This document shows, in pieces, positions 51,734 to 60,470 of a stretch of DNA of 64,000 nt (within the stretch, counting starts at the first letter, position 1; each line of letters opens with the position of its first letter). The position numbers were made by a program, and so were the translations under genes. Source of the stretch: UBA9732 sp045116915 (GTDB lineage Bacteria; Spirochaetota; Spirochaetia; Sphaerochaetales; Sphaerochaetaceae); NCBI GenBank assembly GCA_045116915.1, contig JBGUMQ010000035.1, forward strand, positions 3,691-67,690, in the 5' to 3' direction. A model generated the notes under the pieces. It did no database searches. It was not told the origin of the DNA and was given only the letters and a program-made list of their open reading frames with translations.

Positions 51734-52768
51734 ATGCCAATGAAATATGTGACTTTCGGTGAGATCATGCTCAGGCTCAAATCACCCGGGAACGAGAGGT
51801 TCTTCCAGTCTCCGGTCCTGGAGGCCACCTTCGGTGGCGGAGAGGCCAATGTGGCTGTCTCCCTGGCTACATTCGGGGAGGACGCGGTCTTTGTCACCTC
51901 TCTACCGAACAACGCCATCGGCGAGGCCGCTCTTGCAGAGCTCAGGAAGCATGGTGTCGATACTAAATACATCAATATGACCGGAAACGGAAGAGTAGGT
52001 ATCTATTATCTGGAGACCGGTGCGAACCAAAGGCCCAGCCTTGTCGTGTACGACAGGGAGGCCAGTGCCGTTGCATTGTCCAAGCCTTCCGACTATGACT
52101 TCAAGGCTGTGATGGAAGGCGCCTCATGGTTCCACATCACCGGAATCACCCCTGCGGTCAGCCAGAGCTGTGCCGACTGCGCCCTGGATGCCATGAAAGC
52201 CGCCAAGGCCGCCGGTGCCACGGTTTCCATCGACCTGAACTACAGGAAGAAGCTGTGGAAGTACGGCAAGAGCGCCCCCGAAGTCATGAGGGAGCTCACA
52301 AAACACGCGGATGTCGTCATCGCCAACGAGGAGGACATCCAGAAGTGCCTCGGGATCGCGTTCGACCAGGATGTCACGTCGGGAAAGCTCGACAAGGAGG
52401 CCTACAGGATCCTCACTGACAAGGTCAAGCAGCAGTTCCCGAACGTGAAGCAGGTCGCCGTGACGCTGCGCGAGTCCAGGAGCGCCGACCACAACGGGTG
52501 GTCCGCGGCCCTGAACGGAAAGACAGGCTTCTATCTTTCGCGCCACTACGAGATCACGGACATCGTCGACCGCGTGGGCGGAGGCGACAGCTTCTCCGCA
52601 GGCATCATATACGGTCTTTCGCAGTGTGAGAGCGAGGAATACGCACTGAACTTCGCGGTCGCCGCATCGGCGTTGAAGCATACCATTCCTGGAGACTTCA
52701 ACCTGACCAGGAAGAGCGAGGTCGAATCGCTCTGCAAGGGTGACGGCTCCGGCCGCGTACAGAGATGA
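51734..52768 (+). CDS. kdgK: 2-keto-3-deoxygluconate kinase
   Basis: 344 residues, PfkB/ribokinase family. N-terminal GEIMLRLKSPGNERFFQ and FGGGEANVAVSLATFG, the SIDLNYRKKLW stretch, and the catalytic-base loop VGGGDSFSAGIIYG. Phosphorylates KDG to KDPG, which the next gene (eda) cleaves. Strong AAGGAGG six bases before the ATG. Confidence 0.93.
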   Translation: MPMKYVTFGEIMLRLKSPGNERFFQSPVLEATFGGGEANVAVSLATFGEDAVFVTSLPNNAIGEAALAELRKHGVDTKYINMTGNGRVGIYYLETGANQRPSLVVYDREASAVALSKPSDYDFKAVMEGASWFHITGITPAVSQSCADCALDAMKAAKAAGATVSIDLNYRKKLWKYGKSAPEVMRELTKHADVVIANEEDIQKCLGIAFDQDVTSGKLDKEAYRILTDKVKQQFPNVKQVAVTLRESRSADHNGWSAALNGKTGFYLSRHYEITDIVDRVGGGDSFSAGIIYGLSQCESEEYALNFAVAASALKHTIPGDFNLTRKSEVESLCKGDGSGRVQR

Positions 52769-52780
52769 CGGGAGGAAAGG

Positions 52781-53422
52781 ATGTCCGAATATAATGAGAA
52801 ACTCAACAAGGTCATAGAGGGTGTCGGAGTCGTTCCGGTCATCGCGCTCAACGATGTGAAGAACGCCGTTCCGCTTGCCAAGGCCCTTCTTGCCGGTGGG
52901 ATACCGTGCATCGAAGTCACCTTCAGGACGACTGCCGCCGAGGATGCCATCAAGGCTATCCACGAGCAGGTCCCGGAGATGTATCTCGGTGCCGGAACTG
53001 TAATTACAATTGCCCAGGCCGAGAAAGCCATCGCCGCCGGCGCAAGATTCATCGTCTCCCCGGGCCTTGACGAGAACATCGTCAGATGGTGTCAGGAACG
53101 CGATATCGCGGTCTTCCCCGGCGTCTGCACGGCAACCGAGGTTCAGAAGGCGGTATGCCTGGGTCTCTCCACGCTGAAGTTCTTCCCGGCCGAGGCCGCC
53201 GGCGGAGTCGACATGATAAAGAACCTCTGCGGCCCGTTCCCGAACGTCAGGTTCATGACCACGGGAGGGATCAGCATGGCCAACATCGACCGGTATGCCT
53301 CATGCAAGCACGTCGTGGCCGTCGGTGGATCGTGGATGGCCAAGGCCGATGCCATCGATGCCGGCAAATGGGATGAGATAACAGCCAAGTGTGCCGAGGC
53401 CGTCAAGGCCATGAAGCGCTGA
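52781..53422 (+). CDS. eda: KDPG aldolase
   Basis: 213 residues, class I aldolase cleaving 2-keto-3-deoxy-6-phosphogluconate to pyruvate and glyceraldehyde-3-phosphate. Conserved EVTFRTTAAEDAI, YLGAGTV, FIVSPGLD and the Schiff-base LKFFPAEAAGG. Ends the KDG branch after kdgK. GGAGG precedes the start. Confidence 0.95.
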   Translation: MSEYNEKLNKVIEGVGVVPVIALNDVKNAVPLAKALLAGGIPCIEVTFRTTAAEDAIKAIHEQVPEMYLGAGTVITIAQAEKAIAAGARFIVSPGLDENIVRWCQERDIAVFPGVCTATEVQKAVCLGLSTLKFFPAEAAGGVDMIKNLCGPFPNVRFMTTGGISMANIDRYASCKHVVAVGGSWMAKADAIDAGKWDEITAKCAEAVKAMKR

Positions 53423-53435
53423 AAGGAGTATGGAT

Positions 53436-54242
53436 ATGGGAATGACGGATAAATTCAGTCTTGAGGGAAAGCTCGCCTGGGTCACCGGAGCTTCATACGG
53501 AATCGGATATGCGATCGCGCTCTGCTATGCGAAGGCAGGTGCCAAGGTCGCATTCAACTGCAGACATCAGGAGGGTCTGGACAAGGCCCTGGCGAACTAC
53601 GCCGCCGACGGGGCACCCGGAGTGCGCGGCTATATCTGCGATGTCACCGACGAGGCTCAGGTCGCCTCGACGCTGAAGGAGATCGAGAAGGATTTCGGAC
53701 AGAGCGTCGACATCCTGGTCAACAACGCCGGAATCATCAAGAGGATCCCCATGACTGAAATGTCGGCCGAGGATTTCAGGCAGGTCATTGACATCGACCT
53801 CACCGCCGCGTTCATCGTCTCCAAGGCCGTGCTCCCCGCGATGATGGAGAAGAGGAAGGGCAAGATCATAAACATCTGCTCCATGATGAGCGAGCTGGGA
53901 CGCGAGACCGTCAGCGCATACGCCGCGGCCAAGGGTGGCCTGAAGATGCTGACACGCAACATCTGCTCGGAGTACGGGAAATACAACATCCAGTGCAACG
54001 GACTGGGGCCCGGATACATCGCCACGCCGCAGACCGCACCCCTGAGGGAGAGGCAGCCCGACGGGTCAAGGCATCCGTTCGACAGCTTCATTGTCGCCAA
54101 GACGCCCGCCGAGAGATGGGGAACGACGGAGGACCTCCAGGGACCGGCGCTGTTCCTGGCCTCGGATGCGAGCGATTTCGTCAACGGTCAGATACTGTAT
54201 GTGGACGGAGGAATCCTTGCCTACATCGGCAGGCAGCCCTGA
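53436..54242 (+). CDS. kduD: 2-keto-3-deoxygluconate dehydrogenase-type SDR (KduD)
   Basis: 268 residues, classical short-chain dehydrogenase: TGASYGIGYAIA nucleotide motif, NNAG, catalytic Ser in NICSMMSELG, YAAAKGG (Tyr-x3-Lys) and a VNGQILYVDGG end. By family and context it reduces 3-deoxy-D-glycero-2,5-hexodiulosonate (from KduI) to KDG. The second ATG is chosen because GGAG is 7 bases upstream of it. Gluconate 5-dehydrogenase is the main alternative. Confidence 0.87.
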   Translation: MGMTDKFSLEGKLAWVTGASYGIGYAIALCYAKAGAKVAFNCRHQEGLDKALANYAADGAPGVRGYICDVTDEAQVASTLKEIEKDFGQSVDILVNNAGIIKRIPMTEMSAEDFRQVIDIDLTAAFIVSKAVLPAMMEKRKGKIINICSMMSELGRETVSAYAAAKGGLKMLTRNICSEYGKYNIQCNGLGPGYIATPQTAPLRERQPDGSRHPFDSFIVAKTPAERWGTTEDLQGPALFLASDASDFVNGQILYVDGGILAYIGRQP

Positions 54243-54263
54243 GCCTGAAGGTCGGGGGAACAT

Positions 54264-54303
54264 CGTGGGCCTGCTCCCGGATCATTCTCCGGAGTAGGCC
54301 CGT
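54264..54303. terminator. Bidirectional terminator between kduD and the TIM-barrel gene
   Basis: GGGCCTGCTCCCGG (54267-54280) pairs with CCGGAGTAGGCCC (54289-54301), a long imperfect stem that overlaps the last codons of the convergent gene. Confidence 0.65.
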
Positions 54304-55160
54304 TCTATGTATCCAAGACTTTCACGGAGGGTTTCCGTATTGAAATTCTCCAGCGTCATGGGTACGTTGTCGACCTTGTATTTCTTATAGATGCCGAAGA
54401 TCGTCTTCCACGGCATGAGGCCTTCGCCGATGGCGATGTTGCCTTTTTTGACGGGGCCGGTTGCGTAGGGGTAGTTGGGCATGGAATCGGCCCAGACGAA
54501 ATCCTTCAGGTGCATGGCGCGGATATACGGTGCCAGCATGGCGACGGCCTCGTCATACCAGCTGTGGAAGTCGTCTACCCCCTTGATGGGCATGATGTTG
54601 ACAGCATCGAATAGGCAGCGCAGGTTGGGCGACCTGAAGGTCTCCATGACACGGAACATGCGCTCGGGTGTGTCGACGGTGTTCTTGTCGGCGACGGCCT
54701 CGATCGCCATGACGACGTTGTTTTTCACGGCCTTGTTCAACAGCCGTTCCACTATTTTCAGGAATCGGGCCCAGTTCTTCTCCGTCCAGGTCTCCTCGCA
54801 GCGGATGTTCCGGGGATCGAGGGAACCGGTTTCCGTGGCCACCAGGCCAGCTCCCAGGCTGTTGGCCACCTCGATGCCGTTCTCGAATTTGGAGAGCTCG
54901 GACTCCAGGACATCGGGGTCCGGATGTACGGGATTGATGTAGCATCCGAGGATGGCGACCCGGATGCCGTGTCCGGCCAGGTCGTGCCGGACGGATGAGG
55001 CCCATTCCTGTGTGAGCGGTCTGGGGGCATCGTCCAGAGCCTTGTAGGGGGCGAAATGCAGGCAGGCGTTTTCGCGGAAGGAAGAAGCCAGTTCGGCGAT
55101 TTCCCGCGCGCATCCGAATTTCCGTCCGAAGTCGTGTGTTCTGAATCCAAGGTCCAACAT
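54282..55160 (-). CDS. Sugar phosphate isomerase/epimerase-like TIM-barrel protein
   Basis: 292 residues, AP-endonuclease-2/xylose isomerase-like TIM barrel. Metal-ligand type residues appear on strands ends: VATETGS, MAIEAV, CLFDAVN, RAMHLKDF, TLENF. Members isomerise or epimerise sugars. The only gene of the locus on the minus strand, divergent from kduI, sharing a 118-base intergenic region. No substrate can be assigned; a ketose/uronate is likely from context. Confidence 0.8.
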   Translation of the reverse strand: MLDLGFRTHDFGRKFGCAREIAELASSFRENACLHFAPYKALDDAPRPLTQEWASSVRHDLAGHGIRVAILGCYINPVHPDPDVLESELSKFENGIEVANSLGAGLVATETGSLDPRNIRCEETWTEKNWARFLKIVERLLNKAVKNNVVMAIEAVADKNTVDTPERMFRVMETFRSPNLRCLFDAVNIMPIKGVDDFHSWYDEAVAMLAPYIRAMHLKDFVWADSMPNYPYATGPVKKGNIAIGEGLMPWKTIFGIYKKYKVDNVPMTLENFNTETLRESLGYIERAYSGE

Positions 55161-55278
55161 GGGTTCAGAATATCCCGCAAATGGTCGTTATTGCAAACAA
55201 ATTGTGCGGTTTTGGACATTGAGCGCGCGCGGGGCGCGTGGTAAGTTTGAGGCATAACGGAATAATAGGAGTATGGAT

Positions 55279-56121
55279 ATGGATATCAGATATTCGACAG
55301 GCAAGGAGCCTTTCAAGAGGATGACAACGGAGGAACTCAGACAGGAGTTCCTGATCACGGACATGTTCAGGGCCGACGACATCAGTGCCGTCTATTCGCA
55401 TGTGGACAGGATCGTGACCATGGGCGCGATGCCGGTGAGGGAGGAGGTCGCCCTGGACAGGAACATCGATCCGTGGAAGAACTTCGGAGTCACCTACGTT
55501 CTTGAGAGACGTGAGCTGGGAACCATCAACATCGGCGGACCCGGACGCGTGGTCGCCGACGGAACAGAGTACAGGATGAACCACTGGGACGGACTCTATC
55601 TTCCGATGGGAACCAAGGATGTGAAGTTCGCTTCGGATGATCCGGAGAATCCCGCGAGGTTCTTCATCTGCACCACGCCCGCCCATACACCCAAGCCCGC
55701 CACCCATGTCCCGTATGAGAAGGCCATCCACAAGCATCTGGGCTCACAGGCGACCAGCAACGAGAGGACGATCAACCAGTACCTGCATCCGGATGTCCTG
55801 GATACATGCCAGCTCTCCATGGGACTGACCCATCTTGAGGACGGATCGGTCTGGAACACGATGCCGATGCACACACATGAGAGAAGGATGGAGGTCTATT
55901 TCTATTTCGACATCCCCGAGGACAACGTGGTGTTCCACTTCATGGGCGAGCCTGACCAGACCCGCCACATCGTCATGCACAACTACGAGGCCGTGATCAA
56001 CCCCTCGTGGTCGGTCCATGCCGGATGCGGAACAAGCAACTATACGTTCATCTGGGCCATGTGCGGTGAGAACAGGGCCTACGACGATCAGGACTGGATA
56101 AAGACCGAGGAGATCGGGTAA
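55279..56121 (+). CDS. kduI: 5-keto-4-deoxyuronate isomerase
   Basis: 280 residues, cupin-fold zinc enzyme that converts 4-deoxy-L-threo-5-hexosulose uronate (from unsaturated galacturonate) to 3-deoxy-D-glycero-2,5-hexodiulosonate. Family text: FLITDMFRADDISAVYSHVDRIVTMGAMP, the metal site MHTHERRMEVYFYFDIPED and the C-terminal TFIWAMCGENRAYDDQDW. The second ATG (GGAG 7 bases upstream) is used. A possible promoter TTGAGC-N17-TAAGTT lies in the divergent region. Confidence 0.96.
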   Translation: MDIRYSTGKEPFKRMTTEELRQEFLITDMFRADDISAVYSHVDRIVTMGAMPVREEVALDRNIDPWKNFGVTYVLERRELGTINIGGPGRVVADGTEYRMNHWDGLYLPMGTKDVKFASDDPENPARFFICTTPAHTPKPATHVPYEKAIHKHLGSQATSNERTINQYLHPDVLDTCQLSMGLTHLEDGSVWNTMPMHTHERRMEVYFYFDIPEDNVVFHFMGEPDQTRHIVMHNYEAVINPSWSVHAGCGTSNYTFIWAMCGENRAYDDQDWIKTEEIG

Positions 56122-56153
56122 GACCCGCCGGGCAACGGTCGGAGAATAAGGAA

Positions 56154-56246
56154 AACTGATATATCACAACCGACAGAACATGCGACGAACGCGATAAATT
56201 GAGATAGTGAAGAATTTTTTTTCTTTTTCCAACTAATATATCAGTT
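56154..56246. promoter_or_regulatory. Two palindromic operator-like sites upstream of uxaE
   Basis: AACTAATATATCAGTT (56231-56246) differs by one base from the perfect palindrome AACTGATATATCAGTT. A second copy, AACTGATATATCACAA (56154-56169), keeps the left half and centre. They are 77 bases apart in the 174-base kduI-uxaE gap. Binding sites for an unknown dimeric regulator are likely. Confidence 0.6.
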
Positions 56247-56295
56247 GCATTTTGACGGTTATCGTACTAACATTGGGACAGGAGGAACTTCCAGT

Positions 56296-57756
56296 ATGTT
56301 CAAGACGACAGACGGACGTGTTTTCGACGTCTACAAGGATTCGGTCCATGACGACCTCTTCATGGTCGCCGCCGAAGACCGTGATTATTTCGTTGCGGAT
56401 CCCGCCCTGGGATTCGAAGGTGAGGAGATCGAGGCAGGATGTGAGGTCTGCAAACTGAGGAAATGGGTCCTGGCTCCGCTCACACACGCGAATGCGGAGA
56501 AGATGCGTGCCCTCTATCCGTTCACAGCTCCGTCGAGGGTCCTGGACCGCGACAAGACCATGGGAGTCGGGGACAGGCTCGGAATCGCGACCGACGGTCA
56601 CCTCAGGGTCTTCAAGGAGTACAGCCAGATCACTCCGATCCTCTCCCAACAGTCAATCCGCGAGCTGAACCTGACCAACAGGACATTCGCCGATGTCATC
56701 GACAGCGCATCGTTCGCTGTCTTCCGCTGCGGCTACACCGGTGGCTGGGGTGCCGACGGTGACCACGTCAAGACGGCGTCGGAAGTCAGCTATGCCATTG
56801 AGAGCGGATGCACCATGATCACACTCGACTGTAGCGAGCAGATCGACAACACCATCGACGGTCTTTCAAAGGCCGAGGTCGATGCCAAATATGTCAAGAA
56901 CGATGAGCTCGAGGCTATCTACCTCAACAAGAGCTTCGATGTCGGAGAGGGAGTGACGATCTCATTCGACGAGGAACTGTACAAAAGAACCGTCCTCATC
57001 TACTGCGAGGCCATCGAACATGCGACAGACATCTTCTTCAACCTTGTCGCAAAGGACGGCAGGCAGGTCGCCGATTTCGAGGTCTCCATCGACGAGACCA
57101 TGACGCCGACCCTGCCGGCGCAGCACTTCTTCGTCGCCAACGAGCTGACAAGAAGGGGAGTCCGTGTCTCGACCGTCGCACCGAGATTCTGCGGCGAGTT
57201 CCAGAAGGGAATCGACTACATAGGGAATCTGGACCAGTTCGCCGCGGAGATGAAGATCCATGCGGCCATCTCAAGGCATTTCGGCTACAAGATCTCCATC
57301 CACAGCGGTTCGGACAAGTTCTCCATCTTCCCGGCGGCGGGAAAGGAGACCAGGGGCAAGTTCCACCTCAAGACAGCCGGAACCAACTGGCTGGAAGCCA
57401 TGAAGCTCGTGGCCATGAAGGACCCCGGTCTGTACAGGGAGGTCCACAAGTTCGCACTGACGGCTTTCAAGGCCGCTACCGCCTACTACCACGTGACCAC
57501 CGACCTCACACGCATCCCGGATGTGGATACGGTCAGGGATGAGGACCTTCCGCTCCTGTTCGGCAACAACGACTCCAGGCAGCTGATCCACATAACCTAC
57601 GGTCTGATCCTGAACGAGAAGAATCCGGACGGAAGCCTCAGGTTCCGTGACAGGCTCTACGGTCTTTGGAGGAAGTACAGGGACGATTATTCAGAGCTCC
57701 TGTTCAAGCACATAGGACATCACGCAAGCGCGATCCTGATGGAGGAATCAAGATGA
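56296..57756 (+). CDS. uxaE: Tagaturonate epimerase (UxaE)
   Basis: 486 residues. Resembles UxaE, the tagaturonate 3-epimerase first described in Thermotoga, which turns D-tagaturonate into D-fructuronate and bypasses altronate. Stretches such as FAVFRCGYTGGWGADGDHVKTA, DFEVSIDETMTPTLPAQHFFVANEL, KISIHSGSDKFSIFP and HVTTDLTRIPDV look like a metal-dependent TIM-barrel sugar enzyme. Context is ideal: followed by uxuB and, further on, uxaC. The ATG at 56296 has GGAGG ten bases upstream. Confidence 0.85.
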   Translation: MFKTTDGRVFDVYKDSVHDDLFMVAAEDRDYFVADPALGFEGEEIEAGCEVCKLRKWVLAPLTHANAEKMRALYPFTAPSRVLDRDKTMGVGDRLGIATDGHLRVFKEYSQITPILSQQSIRELNLTNRTFADVIDSASFAVFRCGYTGGWGADGDHVKTASEVSYAIESGCTMITLDCSEQIDNTIDGLSKAEVDAKYVKNDELEAIYLNKSFDVGEGVTISFDEELYKRTVLIYCEAIEHATDIFFNLVAKDGRQVADFEVSIDETMTPTLPAQHFFVANELTRRGVRVSTVAPRFCGEFQKGIDYIGNLDQFAAEMKIHAAISRHFGYKISIHSGSDKFSIFPAAGKETRGKFHLKTAGTNWLEAMKLVAMKDPGLYREVHKFALTAFKAATAYYHVTTDLTRIPDVDTVRDEDLPLLFGNNDSRQLIHITYGLILNEKNPDGSLRFRDRLYGLWRKYRDDYSELLFKHIGHHASAILMEESR

Positions 57757-59351
57757 GGCTGGATCTGAAGGGCATCGCGGATGCCTCTTCCCGGCAGCAG
57801 TGGCTCGACGCGGGCTACAGGCTTCCCGGGTACGATATCGAAATGATGAGGGAGAACACCCTCAAGGCTCCGAAATGGGTCCATTTCGGCGGCGGCAACA
57901 TCTTCCGCATCTTCCTTGCGGCCAGGATGCAGGATCTTCTGGACAAGGGCCTGGCCGACAGCGGGATCATTGTCGGAGAGGGATTCGACCCCGAGGTCGT
58001 GGAGAAGGGCTATGCCCCGTACGACAACCTGAACATCAACGTCACGCTCAAGGCTGACGGTACCATGGACAAGGAAGTCTGCGCCTCCGTGGCTGATGCC
58101 ATCGTCTGCAGCACGCAGAGACCCGACGACTGGAAGAGGTTCGTGGACATATTCACCAACCCCTCGCTCCAGATGGTCAGCTTCACGATCACGGAGAAGG
58201 GCTATGCCACATCTCCGTCCTACGTGCAGGAGGACATCCTCAGAGGTCCGGAGAAGTGCACAACCATATGCTGCATGGTCGTATCGCTCCTGAACGAGCG
58301 TTTCAAGGCCGGAGCCTTCCCCGTGGCGGTCGTCAGCATGGACAACTGCTCGCAGAACGGACTCAAGCTCTTCACCGGAGTCTCCACCATCGCCGGAAGA
58401 TGGGCCCAGATGGGCATGGTATCGCAGGAATTCGTGGACTGGCTCTGCGATGAGAGCAAAGTCAGCTTCCCGTGGTCGATGATCGACAAGATCACACCCA
58501 GGCCCGATCCGACGGTCGCCAAGGTCATCGCCGGCGACGGAGTGGAGGACATGGATGTCATCGTCACCGCCAGAAGGTCCTATGTGGCGGCCTTCGTCAA
58601 CTCCGAGGAGTGCGAATACCTGGTCGTCGAGGACAAGTTCCCCAACGGAAGGCCCGCTTTGGACAAGGCCGGCGTCTACTTCACCGACCGCGACACCGTG
58701 ACCAAAGTCGAGCGCATGAAGGTCTGCACGTGTCTGAACCCGCTGCACACCGCCATGAGCGTCATGGGATGCCTTCTGGGCTACACCAGGATCTGCGACG
58801 AGATGAAGGACGAGGACATCGTGGCCTACATAAAGAGACTCGGCTATGTCGAGGGACTTCCGGTCGTCACGGACCCCGGGATCCTCTCACCCAGGTCTTT
58901 CATCGACGATGTCGTGTACAAGAGGCTTCCCAACCCGTTCATGCCCGACACACCGCAGAGGATCGCCACGGACACAAGCCAGAAGCTCGCCATCCGCTTC
59001 GGCGAGACCGTCAAGGAATACATCAGGACCGGTCTGGACCTCTCGTCACTGAAGGTCATCCCCGTCGTGCTGGCATCATGGATCCGCTACCTTCTTGCCG
59101 TGGACGACAACGGACAGCCCTTCGAACTCAGCCCGGATCCGCTTGCACAGTCCGCACATGCCGATATCGAGGACCTGGAGTTCGGAAAGCCCCTGAGGGG
59201 AGGCGAGCTCGACAGGATCCTCTCCAGGGAGGACATATGGGGCTACAATGTCCTTCAGTCACCGCTCAAGGATGCGGTCGTCAGGGCGTTCGAAAGCATG
59301 AACACAGGTTGCGGTGCGGTGCGCAGGACACTGCATGCGACAGTAAGTTGA
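57753..59351 (+). CDS. uxuB: Fructuronate reductase / mannonate oxidoreductase
   Basis: 532 residues, mannitol dehydrogenase family. NAD-binding HFGGGNIFRIFLAARMQD, VSFTITEKGY, and the C-terminal domain LNPLHTAMSVMGCLLGY with catalytic Lys expected nearby. Reduces D-fructuronate (from UxaE) to D-mannonate. The ATG overlaps the uxaE stop (ATGA). UxuB is usually ~485 residues; the extra length is spread through the protein. Tagaturonate reductase (UxaB) is the main alternative but fits less well next to uxaE. Confidence 0.88.
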   Translation: MRLDLKGIADASSRQQWLDAGYRLPGYDIEMMRENTLKAPKWVHFGGGNIFRIFLAARMQDLLDKGLADSGIIVGEGFDPEVVEKGYAPYDNLNINVTLKADGTMDKEVCASVADAIVCSTQRPDDWKRFVDIFTNPSLQMVSFTITEKGYATSPSYVQEDILRGPEKCTTICCMVVSLLNERFKAGAFPVAVVSMDNCSQNGLKLFTGVSTIAGRWAQMGMVSQEFVDWLCDESKVSFPWSMIDKITPRPDPTVAKVIAGDGVEDMDVIVTARRSYVAAFVNSEECEYLVVEDKFPNGRPALDKAGVYFTDRDTVTKVERMKVCTCLNPLHTAMSVMGCLLGYTRICDEMKDEDIVAYIKRLGYVEGLPVVTDPGILSPRSFIDDVVYKRLPNPFMPDTPQRIATDTSQKLAIRFGETVKEYIRTGLDLSSLKVIPVVLASWIRYLLAVDDNGQPFELSPDPLAQSAHADIEDLEFGKPLRGGELDRILSREDIWGYNVLQSPLKDAVVRAFESMNTGCGAVRRTLHATVS

Positions 59352-59376
59352 ATCATCGGAATACAAGGAGTTCATG

Positions 59377-60453
59377 ATGCTCAAACTCAGAGAAAACAGC
59401 AAATACGATCTTGTCTGCCCCACCAGCATGGGTGTGAGGATAACGCCGGTCAACAGACTGCCCGTGCATACCAGCCGTCTGTTCGAGCTCCAGGCCACCA
59501 GCGCCGAGAGCAACGTCCTGAACGTCAGCGCGTCGCTCGGACTCAGGACAATGGTCCTGACATCGTTCGTCAAGGACAGCCCGATCGCCCAGTTCATCAA
59601 GGCAGAGCTCAGGTTCAGGAACATAGAGTACTGCGGACCTGAAGTGGAGCAGGGCGGAGCCTGGGGCTACAGGCACCAGTTCAACATCGCCGACAGCGGT
59701 TTCGGAAGCCGCGGACCCAGGGTCTGGAACGACAGGAGCGGAGAGGTCGGAAGAACGCTCAAGGCAGAGGACTTCGATCTTAAGAAGATATTCGAGGAAG
59801 ACGGTGTGAGGATCCTCCACCTTTCAGGTCTGATCGCGGCCCTCAGCCATGAGACCACCATGTTCTGCCTGGACGTCGCAAGAGCGGCCAAGAAGAACGG
59901 AACCCTGATCTCGTTCGACCTCAACTACCGCGCATCGTTCTGGAAGGGCCGTGAGGCCGAGCTTTCCGCCGCATTCGGCGAAATCGCCTCGGTCGCGGAC
60001 ATCCTTGTCGGAAACGAGGAGGATTTCCAGCTCTGCCTCGGCATGAAGGGCCCGGAGGCCGGCGGAAAGGACCTTTCCAACAAGATCGGCCAGTTCAAGG
60101 GAATGATCGGCGAGGTCAAGAAGGCCTATCCGAACGCACAGGTCTACGCCACGACACTCAGGGAGGTCGTGAGCGCCAACGAGCACAACTGGGGCGCCCT
60201 GGTCAGCGTGGGCGACTCATGGTACGAGGAGCTTCCCAGACCGATCCAGGTCATGGACAGGATCGGCGGCGGCGACGGATTCGTCAGCGGTCTGCTCTAT
60301 GCCATCCTCTCCGGCAAGGCCGAGGAGGAATGGATCAGGTACGGCTGGGCGGCGGGAGTTCTGGCCGCAACAGTCCTTTCTGACTACGGTACGCCGGCCG
60401 ACGAGGACCAGCTGATGTCCATCTACAAGGGCAACGCGAGAGTCAAGCGCTGA
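59377..60453 (+). CDS. Divergent PfkB-family sugar (acid) kinase
   Basis: 358 residues. PfkB fold with the catalytic loop MDRIGGGDGFVSGLLYA and SFDLNYRASFW, like kdgK at 51734. The N-terminal substrate motif is changed: GGGEANVAVSLA of KdgK reads TSAESNVLNVSASLG here, so a different substrate is likely. The gene sits between uxuB and gnd: a gluconate kinase making 6-phosphogluconate would fit. Second of two adjacent ATGs used (AAGGAG 6 bases upstream). Confidence 0.8.
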   Translation: MLKLRENSKYDLVCPTSMGVRITPVNRLPVHTSRLFELQATSAESNVLNVSASLGLRTMVLTSFVKDSPIAQFIKAELRFRNIEYCGPEVEQGGAWGYRHQFNIADSGFGSRGPRVWNDRSGEVGRTLKAEDFDLKKIFEEDGVRILHLSGLIAALSHETTMFCLDVARAAKKNGTLISFDLNYRASFWKGREAELSAAFGEIASVADILVGNEEDFQLCLGMKGPEAGGKDLSNKIGQFKGMIGEVKKAYPNAQVYATTLREVVSANEHNWGALVSVGDSWYEELPRPIQVMDRIGGGDGFVSGLLYAILSGKAEEEWIRYGWAAGVLAATVLSDYGTPADEDQLMSIYKGNARVKR

Positions 60454-60470
60454 TATAAAAGGAGTTTATC

